Origin: Bacteroidota bacterium
Lineage (GTDB): Bacteria; Bacteroidota; Ignavibacteria; SZUA-365
Length of the DNA: 44,608 bases
NCBI GenBank assembly: GCA_029907355.1
Contig: JARYLZ010000018.1
Coordinates: forward strand, 1 to 44,608
Direction of reading: 5' to 3'
In this document: positions 25,437 through 33,635 of the stretch, piece after piece
How positions within the stretch are numbered: position 1 is the first letter of the stretch
Layout: each line of letters starts with the position of its first letter
The notes under the pieces: model-generated
Seen by the model: only the letters and a program-made list of their open reading frames with translations
Database searches by the model: none
Told to the model about the DNA's origin: nothing
Program-made: the position numbers and the translations under genes

Positions 25437-27182
25437 ATGCCGGTCGTCGCACAGGATCATTTCTCTCAAGCATTGGATAACACTCTTCTTCGGGATTTCT
25501 CGATCGCCGCCGTTGCAGGCGCCGTCGTCTCTTCGCTGCTCCGCCGCATCGGTTTGCCGACGGTTGCAGGTCTCATCGCGGCCGGCGTCCTTGTCGGGCC
25601 GTACGGTCTTCGCCTCATCGGGGATGCACCGCATATCACGACGCTGGCGGAAGCGGGGGTGATCCTTCTCCTCTTCACGATCGGGTTGGAGTTCTCTCTC
25701 AGGCGCTTGAGACATATCGGCCGGTACGTCGTGTTGGGCGGAGCTCTACAGATGATCCTGACATCGGTGCTGGCGTACGGGGTCGTGCTCTGGTGGGGTA
25801 TGGAATTCAGGCAGGCCCTGGCGCTGGCGCTCGTCGTGGCGATGTCGAGCACGGCGATCGTCCTCCGCACCCTCGCGGAACGCGGGGAGTCGGACGCCCC
25901 GCACGGACGCTTCATCATCGGTGTCCTCATTTTCCAGGACCTCCTCGTCGTTCCTCTCCTCCTCTTCGTGCCTGTACTCGCAGGCACATCGGGGCCGCAC
26001 CCCGGGCTTGCCGTCTTCCGCGTCGCCGTTCTCTCCGTTCTGCTGCTCGTTGCGACGATCGCCTCGGGTCGCTACCTCATCCCACCGGTGTTCTCGGCCA
26101 TCGAGAAAACGAGGAGCAGGGAGGCGTTCCTGCTGTCGGTTCTCGCCCTCTGTCTCGGGGCGGCATGGGTGGCTTCGCTCGCCGGGCTCTCGCTGGCGCT
26201 GGGTGCGTTTCTCGCCGGCATCATGCTTGCCGACAGCGATTACAGCCATCGTGCACTCACCGACGTCCTTCCGCTCCGTGACGTGCTCTCGAGCCTGTTC
26301 TTCATCTCGATGGGCATGCTGTTCGATATCCGAGCGGTTATCCGGGAACCCGGGCTGTTCGCTTCCGCCGTCGTTCTTTTCCTCGCGGGCAAGACCGCCG
26401 CGGCTGCGCTTGCTGCCGTCCTGATGCGATTCCCGTCGCGAGTCGTGTGGCAGGCGGCCGTCGGGCTCGCTCAGTTCGGCGAGTTCGGTTATGTTCTCCT
26501 GCTCGCGGCCGTCCGGTACGGGATCTTCCCTCACGAAAATGTCCAAGCTGTTCTTGCCGCCGGTATCGTCAGCATGTTCGTCACGCCGATCATGATGCAC
26601 CTTGCGCCCCATGTCACAGCGGGGGAACGCATTCTACGTCCGCTTGCGCGCTTGATGCAGGCGCGTTCCATCGAGGAAGCGAATCCTCGGGAGCTTCCCC
26701 TCCGGGATCACGTGGTGATTGCCGGATACGGAGCGGCGGGCCGTCTCCTCGGCAAAGCGCTGGAACGTGCCGGAATCCCGTTCATCGCGATCGAGTTGAA
26801 CGCCGAGACCGTCCGGCACTCCCGCATGCTCGGGGAACGCGTGTATTACGGCGATGCGACGAGTCCGGAAGTCCTCGCCTCCGCCCGGACACAAGACGCC
26901 CGTGCCCTCGTCGTGTTCGTGCGCGACGTTTCTGCGGCGAGGCGATCGGTCGAAGCGGCGAGGCGGGCGGCTCCCGGCGTCCCTGTATTCGTGCGGACCG
27001 CTTTCCTCGCGGAAGCCGACGAGCTCCGGCGTCTCGGAGCGCACGATGTCGCGTGCGAGGAACTGGCGGGCGGCCTCGATCTCGCCGACCGCCTTTTCCG
27101 AAACCTCGCGTTCCCCGACGAACTCCGCGAGCGCCTCATCCAGTCCATGCGTGTTCGCTGCGTGGTGGAGAACGAAACCTGA
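25437..27182 (+). CDS. CPA2-family monovalent cation:proton antiporter with RCK/TrkA-N domain (KefB-like)
   Basis: About 581 residues. The N-terminal Na+/H+ exchanger domain (about 10-385) has some twelve membrane helices, with RRIGLPTVAGLIAAGVLVGP at the first inverted-repeat unit and ALGAFLAGIMLADSDY and GMLFDIRAV further on, as in the CPA2 family. A cytosolic TrkA-N Rossmann domain follows (about 425-545; DHVVIAGYGAAGRLLGKALE, GxGxxG nucleotide-binding loop). Family role: exchange of K+ or Na+ for H+, gated by nucleotide. The start at ATG 25437 follows from the domain boundary and promoter; no strong ribosome site is seen. The arsenic operon begins 104 bp downstream in the same direction but has its own promoter. 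Confidence 0.88.
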   Translation: MPVVAQDHFSQALDNTLLRDFSIAAVAGAVVSSLLRRIGLPTVAGLIAAGVLVGPYGLRLIGDAPHITTLAEAGVILLLFTIGLEFSLRRLRHIGRYVVLGGALQMILTSVLAYGVVLWWGMEFRQALALALVVAMSSTAIVLRTLAERGESDAPHGRFIIGVLIFQDLLVVPLLLFVPVLAGTSGPHPGLAVFRVAVLSVLLLVATIASGRYLIPPVFSAIEKTRSREAFLLSVLALCLGAAWVASLAGLSLALGAFLAGIMLADSDYSHRALTDVLPLRDVLSSLFFISMGMLFDIRAVIREPGLFASAVVLFLAGKTAAAALAAVLMRFPSRVVWQAAVGLAQFGEFGYVLLLAAVRYGIFPHENVQAVLAAGIVSMFVTPIMMHLAPHVTAGERILRPLARLMQARSIEEANPRELPLRDHVVIAGYGAAGRLLGKALERAGIPFIAIELNAETVRHSRMLGERVYYGDATSPEVLASARTQDARALVVFVRDVSAARRSVEAARRAAPGVPVFVRTAFLAEADELRRLGAHDVACEELAGGLDLADRLFRNLAFPDELRERLIQSMRVRCVVENET

Positions 27183-27240
27183 GACCGGCACGGGAAAGAG
27201 GAAAAGAATGCGCCGATGTCTGAAGACGGGGAAACGACAT

Positions 27241-27286
27241 TTGCGCGAAACAAAAATATTCATATATTCGCATAAGTAAATATATC
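27241..27286 (+). promoter_or_regulatory. ars operon promoter with overlapping ArsR operator
   Basis: TTGCGC (27241-27246), N16, TATATT (27263-27268). The AT-rich imperfect dyad at 27256-27285 (ATATTCATATATTCGCATAA, then GTAAATATAT) resembles ArsR/SmtB-family operators and covers the -10 box. The predicted leader is only about 10-15 nt, with no Shine-Dalgarno before ATG 27287. Confidence 0.6.
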
Positions 27287-27634
27287 ATGGACGATACCGT
27301 TCTCCTCTTCCGGGCTCTTGCCGACCCGAACCGCCTCCGCATCGTGACCCTTCTCCTGGCTGCCGGAGAGTTATGCGTCTGCGATATTCAACGGGTGCTC
27401 CACTTGCCGCAACCGCGGGTTTCGCGGCACCTCGGTATCCTGCAGAACGCAGGTGTCGTTACCTCCACACGCAGGGGTCGATGGATGCATTACACGCTCT
27501 GCAAGGGAAATCCGCTCGCGCGAGCTGTGTTTCGGATCCTGGAGAAGACTGCCGAGGAAAATCCGCAGTACCGTAAAGACCGAGTCTCGCTCCAGCGCTG
27601 CGACGAGGCACGATGCCGTGGGGTCACGACGTAA
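27287..27634 (+). CDS. arsR: ArsR-family arsenite-responsive repressor
   Basis: A 115-residue winged-helix repressor. ALADPNRLRIVTLLLAAGEL leads into the metal-binding box ELCVCDI (C30 and C32 on helix alpha3), then the recognition helix LPQPRVSRHLGILQNAGVV and wing RRGRWMHYTL. Two more cysteines near the C-terminus (LQRCDEARCRG) may add a third ligand. Arsenite binding to such cysteines releases the repressor from DNA. It is first in an operon with acr3, arsM and arsC and sits directly behind the AT-rich dyad, so autoregulation is likely. Confidence 0.93.
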   Translation: MDDTVLLFRALADPNRLRIVTLLLAAGELCVCDIQRVLHLPQPRVSRHLGILQNAGVVTSTRRGRWMHYTLCKGNPLARAVFRILEKTAEENPQYRKDRVSLQRCDEARCRGVTT

Positions 27635-27691
27635 AAGAACGCGGCGCTGAAAGTCCTTGGAGGATCTAACCAGCAATTCATTGAGGGCCAA

Positions 27692-28750
27692 ATGAAGCGT
27701 CTCACCATTCTCGATCGGTACCTGACAGTCTGGATCATCCTGGCCATGCTCGCCGGTGTCGGTGTCGGGCATTTCTTCCCGTCCGTCGCGACGTTCTGGA
27801 ATTCTTTCCGGAGCGGGACGACGAACATCCCAATTGCCATCGGCCTGATCCTGATGATGTACCCTGTTCTGGCGAAAGTCCGGTACGAGAAGTTCGGGAC
27901 GGTGTTCCGGCACCGGAAGGTGCTCGCGCTCTCCCTGTTCCAGAATTGGATCATCGGCCCGATCGTCATGTTCGTTCTCGCGATACTCCTCCTGGCCGAT
28001 CTCCCCGCTTATGCCGTCGGTTTGATCCTCGTGGGACTTGCTCGTTGTATCGCCATGGTCCTCGTCTGGAACGACCTCGCGGAGGCCGACCCGGACCTCG
28101 TCGCGGGCCTCGTAGCATTCAACGCCGTATTCCAGGTGCTCTTCTACAGCATATACGCCTGGGTATTCGTCACGATTCTTCCCCCCCTCTTCGGGCTGTC
28201 GGGGTCAGTGGTGGACGTCGGCATCGGGGAAATCGCCGCGAGCGTGTTCATTTACCTCGGCATCCCTTTCCTCGCAGCAGTCGCCACGCGTTTCGGCTTG
28301 ATTCGGCTCAAAGGATTCGAGTGGTACCAGCAGCGGTTCGTCCCGAGAATAGGCCTGGTGACGCTCATCGCACTGCTGTTCACCATATTCGTCATGTTCT
28401 CGTTGAAAGGGGATCTCATCGTCCGCTTACCGATGGATGTCGTCCGGGTCGCCGTGCCGTTGACCTTCTACTTCGTGATCATGTTCATCGTGACGTTTTT
28501 CCTCTCGCGCGCGCTAGGCGCGCCCTACGCCCCCACGGCGACGGTTGCCCTCACCGCCGCGAGCAACGATTTCGAATTGGCTATCGCCGTGGCCATAGCC
28601 GTGTTCGGAATCGGATCCGGCCAGGCGTTCGCGACCGTGATCGGGCCCCTCGTCGAAGTTCCCGTCATGCTCGCGCTGGTCAAACTATCCCTGGCCTTCC
28701 GAAAGAAATGGTGGCCTGCGAACGTTCCGGCGGGCACCGCGACATCCTGA
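27692..28750 (+). CDS. acr3: ACR3-family arsenite efflux permease
   Basis: A 352-residue, ten-helix inner-membrane carrier expelling As(III). Family hallmarks are [19 protein letters not shown], the conserved-Cys helix [19 protein letters not shown] and the C-terminal [17 protein letters not shown]. The start [12 protein letters not shown] is preceded by GAGGG. It lies 57 bp after arsR and is co-directional. The length is typical of the family and the frame is intact. No ArsA ATPase is present, so transport should be driven by the membrane potential. Confidence 0.95.
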   Translation: MKRLTILDRYLTVWIILAMLAGVGVGHFFPSVATFWNSFRSGTTNIPIAIGLILMMYPVLAKVRYEKFGTVFRHRKVLALSLFQNWIIGPIVMFVLAILLLADLPAYAVGLILVGLARCIAMVLVWNDLAEADPDLVAGLVAFNAVFQVLFYSIYAWVFVTILPPLFGLSGSVVDVGIGEIAASVFIYLGIPFLAAVATRFGLIRLKGFEWYQQRFVPRIGLVTLIALLFTIFVMFSLKGDLIVRLPMDVVRVAVPLTFYFVIMFIVTFFLSRALGAPYAPTATVALTAASNDFELAIAVAIAVFGIGSGQAFATVIGPLVEVPVMLALVKLSLAFRKKWWPANVPAGTATS

Positions 28751-28869
28751 TGCTGATGTCGTTTTCGATATCTCGTCGCATCTTCCACACAAGAGTGTCT
28801 CTCGGAGAAATAGCGGGAATGAGGTGTTCAACGAACGGATGATTTTATCCCGTCTCATAAGGAGGAGTA

Positions 28870-29676
28870 ATGGATCAGAATAACGATCACAAGGACATGA
28901 AACGCTCCGTGCGGAAAATCTACAGCGAAATTGCGCGAGGCAGACAACAGAGCTGCTGCGGCACTTCGACATCGTGCTGCGGTCCGGTGGGCGCGATGAC
29001 AGACGGGGTATATGAGGGGATCGGCGGGTATATCCCCGAAACGGATCTGGGGCTGGGATGCGGGGTCCCGACGGAATTCGCAGGGATTGAACCCGGCATG
29101 ACGGTCGTCGATCTCGGCTCGGGCGCGGGAATCGATGCTTTCATCGCCGCGCGACTCGTCGGCCCGACTGGTTTTGTCATCGGCGTCGACATGACGACGG
29201 AAATGATCGAACGGGCGAACGAGAACAAAAGCAGGCTGAATGTAGACAACGTGGAATTTCGTCTCGGGGAAATCGAGCGACTGCCGGTCGATGACGCATC
29301 CGTAGACGTCGTCATCTCGAACTGTGTTTTGAATCTCGTCCCGAACAAGGAGCGGGCCTTTCGGGAAACGGCGCGCGTTCTGAAATCAGGTGGGTGGTTC
29401 TGCGTGTCGGATATCGTCCTGGAAGGCGAGATCCCACCGGAATGGCGGGACGATCCGACCATGTATGCCGGTTGCATATCCGGAGCGGCGCAGAAGGCAG
29501 AGTTCATCGCCATGGTCGAGCGAGCGGGTTTTCAACGCATTGAGATCGTTCAGGAGAAGGAAATTCCACCGTCATTCCTCGATGCGCTTCTGACCGAAAA
29601 ACCTGCCGGGCAGGCCGGCAAACCGCCGGCCACTGTGCGGGTATTCAGTATAACCGTGCGCGGGGTACGCCCATGA
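28870..29676 (+). CDS. arsM: ArsM-family arsenite S-adenosylmethionine methyltransferase
   Basis: A 268-residue class I methyltransferase. AAGGAGGAG lies just before ATG 28870. The N-terminus carries paired cysteines (QQSCCGTSTSCCG). SAM-binding motif I is VVDLGSGAGIDAF (79-91), followed by GVDMT. The three conserved arsenic-binding cysteines appear to be C64 (LGCGVP), C152 (SNCVLNLV) and C202 (AGCISGA). Family role: stepwise methylation of arsenite to methylated species. The stop overlaps the arsC start by 4 bp (ATGA), so translation is coupled. There is a 119-bp gap after acr3. Confidence 0.94.
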   Translation: MDQNNDHKDMKRSVRKIYSEIARGRQQSCCGTSTSCCGPVGAMTDGVYEGIGGYIPETDLGLGCGVPTEFAGIEPGMTVVDLGSGAGIDAFIAARLVGPTGFVIGVDMTTEMIERANENKSRLNVDNVEFRLGEIERLPVDDASVDVVISNCVLNLVPNKERAFRETARVLKSGGWFCVSDIVLEGEIPPEWRDDPTMYAGCISGAAQKAEFIAMVERAGFQRIEIVQEKEIPPSFLDALLTEKPAGQAGKPPATVRVFSITVRGVRP

Positions 29677-30116
29677 GGAAGCGCGTTCTCTTACTCTGTA
29701 CGGCGAATTCCTGCCGCTCGCAAATGGCCGAGGGCATAGTGCGGCACGAACTCGGAAGCGAATGGGATGCCTTTTCTGCAGGGACCAGACCGGGAATCGT
29801 AAATCCCTATGCGGTTCTCGTGATGAACGAAATCGGAATCGATATCTCGGGACAGGCATCCAAGCATGTCGACGAGTTTTCCGGTCGGGAATTCGACCTC
29901 GTGATCACCCTTTGCGGCGAAGCGGCTGAGGAATGCCCTCTCTGGCTCGGCCTGGCTCGAAAGATGCACATCCCCTTCGACGATCCCGCGAAAGCGGTGG
30001 GGAGCGAGGAGGAAATTCTCTCCGCATTCCGCCGCGTTCGGAATGAGATCCGGGAACGCATACCGCCCGTCCTGAAAACGTCGCGTCCGGTCTTTCGCAG
30101 TAACGGAAGCGGATGA
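29673..30116 (+). CDS. arsC: Arsenate reductase, thioredoxin-coupled (low-MW phosphatase fold)
   Basis: A 147-residue reductase converting arsenate to arsenite for export by Acr3. The P-loop is C9-TANSC-R15 (CX5R) followed by SQMAEG. The redox relay cysteines C81 and C88 in ITLCGEAAEECPLW match the pI258-type thioredoxin-linked enzyme, and the general-acid Asp is in PFDDPAKA. The start ATG overlaps the arsM stop. The C-terminus is slightly longer than usual (KTSRPVFRSNGSG). It is the last gene of the operon; the next gene is convergent with a 32-bp gap. Confidence 0.95.
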   Translation: MRKRVLLLCTANSCRSQMAEGIVRHELGSEWDAFSAGTRPGIVNPYAVLVMNEIGIDISGQASKHVDEFSGREFDLVITLCGEAAEECPLWLGLARKMHIPFDDPAKAVGSEEEILSAFRRVRNEIRERIPPVLKTSRPVFRSNGSG

Positions 30117-30148
30117 ACCGGCGGTATCCGAACGGTCGACCCCTCGTT

Positions 30149-30811
30149 TCAGTCGGACCTGCGCAGATGTCGAGCAACGGCATCGACCGTCGTCACACGG
30201 GCGAAGCCGTATGCGAGGTTGAGAAGGCTCGCCACGTGCATCTCCTCGCAGATCGTCGCGGTCGCATCGGCGCAGAAGAATACGCGGTAGTCGCGGAAGT
30301 ATGCGTCCCTCGCCGTCGACTCGCAGCAGAGATTGGTCATGACCCCCGCGACGACGAGGTCTTTGACGTTCAGGCAGCGAAGGATCGTACCGAGATCGGT
30401 GTCGAAAAAAGCGGAGTAACGGTGCTTGAGTACGACTTTCTCAGCGGGGAGCGGTGCGAGATCGGGGTGGATTTCGCTCTCGGGGCTTCCCTCGAGGCAC
30501 ATACCATCCCACCACCAGCCCATGATACCGGCGTCGAGCCCGGAAGGGTGATGGACATGGCGGGTGAAGATGACGGGACGGCGCGCGCGTCGGAATGCCG
30601 CGACGAGGCTCTTGACGCGGGGGAGAACCACCACTCCACCGCACGTGAACGTCGGGGACGCGGGATCGAGGAAAAACCTCTGCATATCGATGACGAGCAG
30701 TGCGCTCTCGGCTCCGTTCAGCCGCATCTCACGCCTGTCGTACGGGCGAAGACCTTTTATCCAGAGAAGGGTTTTGGCCCGCAGGTTTTCCTGTGTGATA
30801 TAGGATTCCAT
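30149..30811 (-). CDS. Isochorismatase-family cysteine hydrolase
   Basis: A 220-residue alpha/beta hydrolase of the isochorismatase-like superfamily. The catalytic triad is readable as D42 (LLVIDMQRFFLDP), K129 (VVLKHRYSAF) and C162 (GVMTNLCCESTARDA). The start MESYITQENL is supported by CCGGAGGATGA just upstream. About 30 residues precede the core, which may form an oligomer arm. Members hydrolyse amides or imides such as nicotinamide or N-carbamoyl compounds; the substrate cannot be told here. It is last in a minus-strand run behind the ammonia-lyase with a 294-bp gap, so co-transcription is uncertain. Confidence 0.9.
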   Translation of the reverse strand: MESYITQENLRAKTLLWIKGLRPYDRREMRLNGAESALLVIDMQRFFLDPASPTFTCGGVVVLPRVKSLVAAFRRARRPVIFTRHVHHPSGLDAGIMGWWWDGMCLEGSPESEIHPDLAPLPAEKVVLKHRYSAFFDTDLGTILRCLNVKDLVVAGVMTNLCCESTARDAYFRDYRVFFCADATATICEEMHVASLLNLAYGFARVTTVDAVARHLRRSD

Positions 30812-31105
30812 TCATCCTCCGGTTTATGGGACATTGTGTCGTGAACGGTTGGTTTTTCCGTCGTAAGGGTGAACCGGAGACACCCCGGCGTGGAGGAGAG
30901 TCGTTTCGGAGTTTACGACCTGCCTTGTTTCTCCGACAACTTCCCGTAGAATGAGGATGAGCGCCGGGTTCTCGCCCACCGGGAATGGCGGACGAGAAGA
31001 CGTGGACAAGGCTGGGGTTCGTGGACGGTTCGGATGGTTTCCCGCTTGCGTGTACAGCGAGGAAGGCGTGCACGCCCCACCGGTACCCTTCGCCCGGGTG
31101 TGAAA
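30812..31105 (-). other. Interval between the lyase and the hydrolase; possible small ORF
   Basis: A 61-codon minus-strand frame (30824-31009; ...NPALILILREVVGETRQVVN...) has coding-like composition but no known domain or ribosome site. Treat it as unassigned. Confidence 0.3.
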
Positions 31106-32629
31106 TCACACGAGCGGGCCGACGACCGCTTCGACTTCTTCGAGGATCTCGCAGGATCGGACGACCTCCTTCATCCTCGTGTGGTCGGGGAAAAGAGGAC
31201 GGTCTTCGTCGAGGTGGGGCACCGAGCGGCGGACGACGGAGCGGGCGGTCCGGACGCCGACGCCGGGTGTGAAATCCCGGAAATCGAGCGCCTGGGAAGC
31301 AGCGATGAACTCGATGCCGAGGACCCCGCATGCATTGTCGATGATCTGCGCGTTCTTGACAGCCGTGTTCATTCCCATCGAGACGAAATCCTCCTGGTCG
31401 GCTGCAGCGGGAATAGACATGGTGGATGCGGGCGCGGAAAGTATTCGCTGCTCGACGATGAGGCTGTCGGCGGTGTACTGGCTGAGCATCAGGCCGGAGA
31501 ACATCCCGGCGCCGCGCGTGAGGAACGCGGGGAGACCGACACTGAGTGCAGGGTTCAACAGGCGGTTCAGCCTCCGTTCCGAGAGCACGCACACCATGGT
31601 GAGAGCTGCACCCGCCATGTCCATCGGCAGGGAAACCGGCGTCCCCTGGAAATTCGCCCCCGTCAGCGTGAGGCGCTCCTCGGTCAGGAAAACGGGGTTG
31701 TCCGCCACCGCGTTGAGCTCGATTTCGACCTGCGAACGCGCGTAAGCGACCGCGTCGTGTGCGGCACCGATCACCTGCGGGCTCGAACGCATCGAATAAG
31801 CGTCTTGCACCTTCGTCTTGATTTTCCCGCTCTTGAGATCGCTCCCCTCGATGCACCGCATGATGGATCGCGCGCTGCGTATCGCGCCGGGGAAACCGCG
31901 GAGCTCGTGCAGGCGCACATCGTACGGCTTCAGGTTCGCGAGAAGGGCTTCGAGAGACATGGCGCAGGCGATTTCCGCCTGCCGCAGGAGCCGGTCCATG
32001 TCGTAGAGGTGCAGGGCGCTCATCGCCGTCAAGAGGTTGGACCCGTTTATGGCGGCAAGACCGTCCCGCGCTTGGAGGCCGGGAATCGGGATGCCCGCGC
32101 GTTCCATCGCCACACGGCCGGGTAGGCGTTCGCCTCGATAATACGCTTCGCCTTCTCCCATGAGGAGGAGCGCGATCTGCGACATAGGAGCGAGATCGCC
32201 GCAGGCGCCGACGGAACCTTTCTGGCAAACGACGGGGGTCACCCCACGGTTCAACATCTCGACGAGGGTCAGCGTGATCTCGGGTCGGCATCCCGAATAG
32301 CCGCGCGCGTGGACGTTGACGCGGCTCGCCATCGCCCCGCGCACGTACTCGATGGGGGCAGGGTCCCCGATGCCCGCCGCGTGGTTGTAAATCAGGTACT
32401 TCTGGAACTGCCGCACTTGCTCGTCCGTGAGGACGATTTCCGAGAACTCGCCGATACCGGTGTTGATGCCGTACATGATCTCGCCCGCTGCGATTTTGTC
32501 TTCGAGCATAGCGCGGCACGCCGCGATGCGGCGTATCGCATCCGGGTGGATCTCGACCGGCTCGTTGTGCCGGGCAATACGGACAAGTGCTTCGATCGTG
32601 AGGTGTTTCCCGTCGAGAGTGATGGCCAT
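31106..32629 (-). CDS. MIO-type aromatic amino acid / histidine ammonia-lyase-like enzyme with Ala-Cys-Gly
   Basis: About 507 residues, the usual HAL length. Start MAITLDGKHL is preceded by AGAGGAAACAGAT; an upstream in-frame extension is unlike the family. Active-site features include Y53 (IMYGINTGIG), H83 (YNHAAGIGDP), NGSN, VQDAYSMRSSPQVIGA and the Glu in QEDFVSMG. The MIO-forming triad is A142-C143-G144 (GSVGACGDLAPMS); nearly all relatives have Ser at this place. Family chemistry: elimination of ammonia from His, Phe or Tyr, or a 2,3-aminomutase reaction. HAL-like H83 and Glu suggest histidine, but QEDF replaces QEDH and no hutU/hutI is nearby, so the substrate is open. Confidence 0.9.
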   Translation of the reverse strand: MAITLDGKHLTIEALVRIARHNEPVEIHPDAIRRIAACRAMLEDKIAAGEIMYGINTGIGEFSEIVLTDEQVRQFQKYLIYNHAAGIGDPAPIEYVRGAMASRVNVHARGYSGCRPEITLTLVEMLNRGVTPVVCQKGSVGACGDLAPMSQIALLLMGEGEAYYRGERLPGRVAMERAGIPIPGLQARDGLAAINGSNLLTAMSALHLYDMDRLLRQAEIACAMSLEALLANLKPYDVRLHELRGFPGAIRSARSIMRCIEGSDLKSGKIKTKVQDAYSMRSSPQVIGAAHDAVAYARSQVEIELNAVADNPVFLTEERLTLTGANFQGTPVSLPMDMAGAALTMVCVLSERRLNRLLNPALSVGLPAFLTRGAGMFSGLMLSQYTADSLIVEQRILSAPASTMSIPAAADQEDFVSMGMNTAVKNAQIIDNACGVLGIEFIAASQALDFRDFTPGVGVRTARSVVRRSVPHLDEDRPLFPDHTRMKEVVRSCEILEEVEAVVGPLV

Positions 32630-32733
32630 ATCTGTTTCCTCTGGTGAATGGATGAAAAGTGCATCGGAATTGTCAAGGGGAAAGTCGACATCGCCGCGGA
32701 ACGTGCGCGGTTCCAGCTTCAGTGTGCCTCGGC

Positions 32734-33483
32734 TCATGGGGCGGATGGACGGAACATGCTCTTCTCGGATTTCAATCTTCCATGATTCCCTCGCCTTCCA
32801 AGTCCTGTGGACGTTCCAATGAGATAATGCAAGGGGACTCGTTCAACCGCAAAGCCCTTCTCGATTATCGAAGGGACGATGCTCGCACCGTTCAGAAGGA
32901 TGATCGATGCGACCCCTTTCTTCAGCGAGGCACTCATGGCTTCGGGTGTGAAATTCGAGATCGTGGAAAAGATCCCCTGCTCGAATTCGTCCTGGGGAGC
33001 AGCTCTGAACCGGTTCCCCGTGGGACGTCCGACAATCCCCCGCCGTCTCTTGCAAAGGAGTGCCACGTTCATTGTGGCCAAACCCAATCGGAGGTTTCCG
33101 TACCCGTCGGTATCACCGGCGCACGACGTCTTGCTCACCTTCACCTCAGCGAGTGCGCATGCCATGAGCAGCCTTCGCGCGAACTGCTCGAACCGTGATG
33201 GGGGGAAGTCCCGTAAGGTGTCGGGGACATCGGAACGGAAGGAAGTCTCGTACTCTTCATACGACTCCGAGAAAGTTGCCTTCACTTCCGGTTTCCCATC
33301 ATCCTTGTTTCCATCTTCGAGGTTCGGGCTGCCATTTCCCGTGCTTCGCTGTATGTGATCACGCGGGATCGTAACATCCCCGTCAGCGAGAAGTATTCGT
33401 CGCAGCTGAATGATCCGCCTCTTCAATTCCTTGCCCTCGCTCCCGATGGGATCCTCTTCACGTATGTCGGAACGGTCTTTCAT
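32734..33483 (-). CDS. Mrr-family restriction endonuclease-like protein, degenerate
   Basis: A 249-residue frame with a C-terminal Mrr_cat-like fold: FPPSRFEQFARRLL (93-106), then VSKTSCAGDTDGYGNLRLG, NVALLCKRRRGIVG, GIFSTISNFTPEA and IILLNGASIV. Active members carry GGIDG and Q-x-K; here the Asp is kept in DTDG (D126) and Lys145 is kept, but the Gln position reads Leu143. The frame is open, yet several invariant residues are changed, so activity is doubtful. A 32-codon frame immediately upstream (33578 to 33480, MLTKLHEIEI...) ends in TGA overlapping this ATG; it may be the lost N-terminal part or a small coupled gene. Confidence 0.7.
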   Translation of the reverse strand: MKDRSDIREEDPIGSEGKELKRRIIQLRRILLADGDVTIPRDHIQRSTGNGSPNLEDGNKDDGKPEVKATFSESYEEYETSFRSDVPDTLRDFPPSRFEQFARRLLMACALAEVKVSKTSCAGDTDGYGNLRLGLATMNVALLCKRRRGIVGRPTGNRFRAAPQDEFEQGIFSTISNFTPEAMSASLKKGVASIILLNGASIVPSIIEKGFAVERVPLHYLIGTSTGLGRRGNHGRLKSEKSMFRPSAP

Positions 33484-33635
33484 GCCGATAGGGTTGGAGT
33501 CCCAGAGCCTGCCTTCACCACCCCGAGCACGAGCGTTCCCAGGAGGGAGATCTCTATCTCATGCAGTTTCGTCAGCATGGGAAACTTCGTCCTCTCCTAG
33601 GAGATGTCGTGTGCATGGGTTCGATTGCATGTCGG

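Noticed and set aside
30729-32519. 596-codon minus-strand frame overlapping the ammonia-lyase
   Set aside because: Arg/Pro/His-rich shadow of the lyase frame; no domain.
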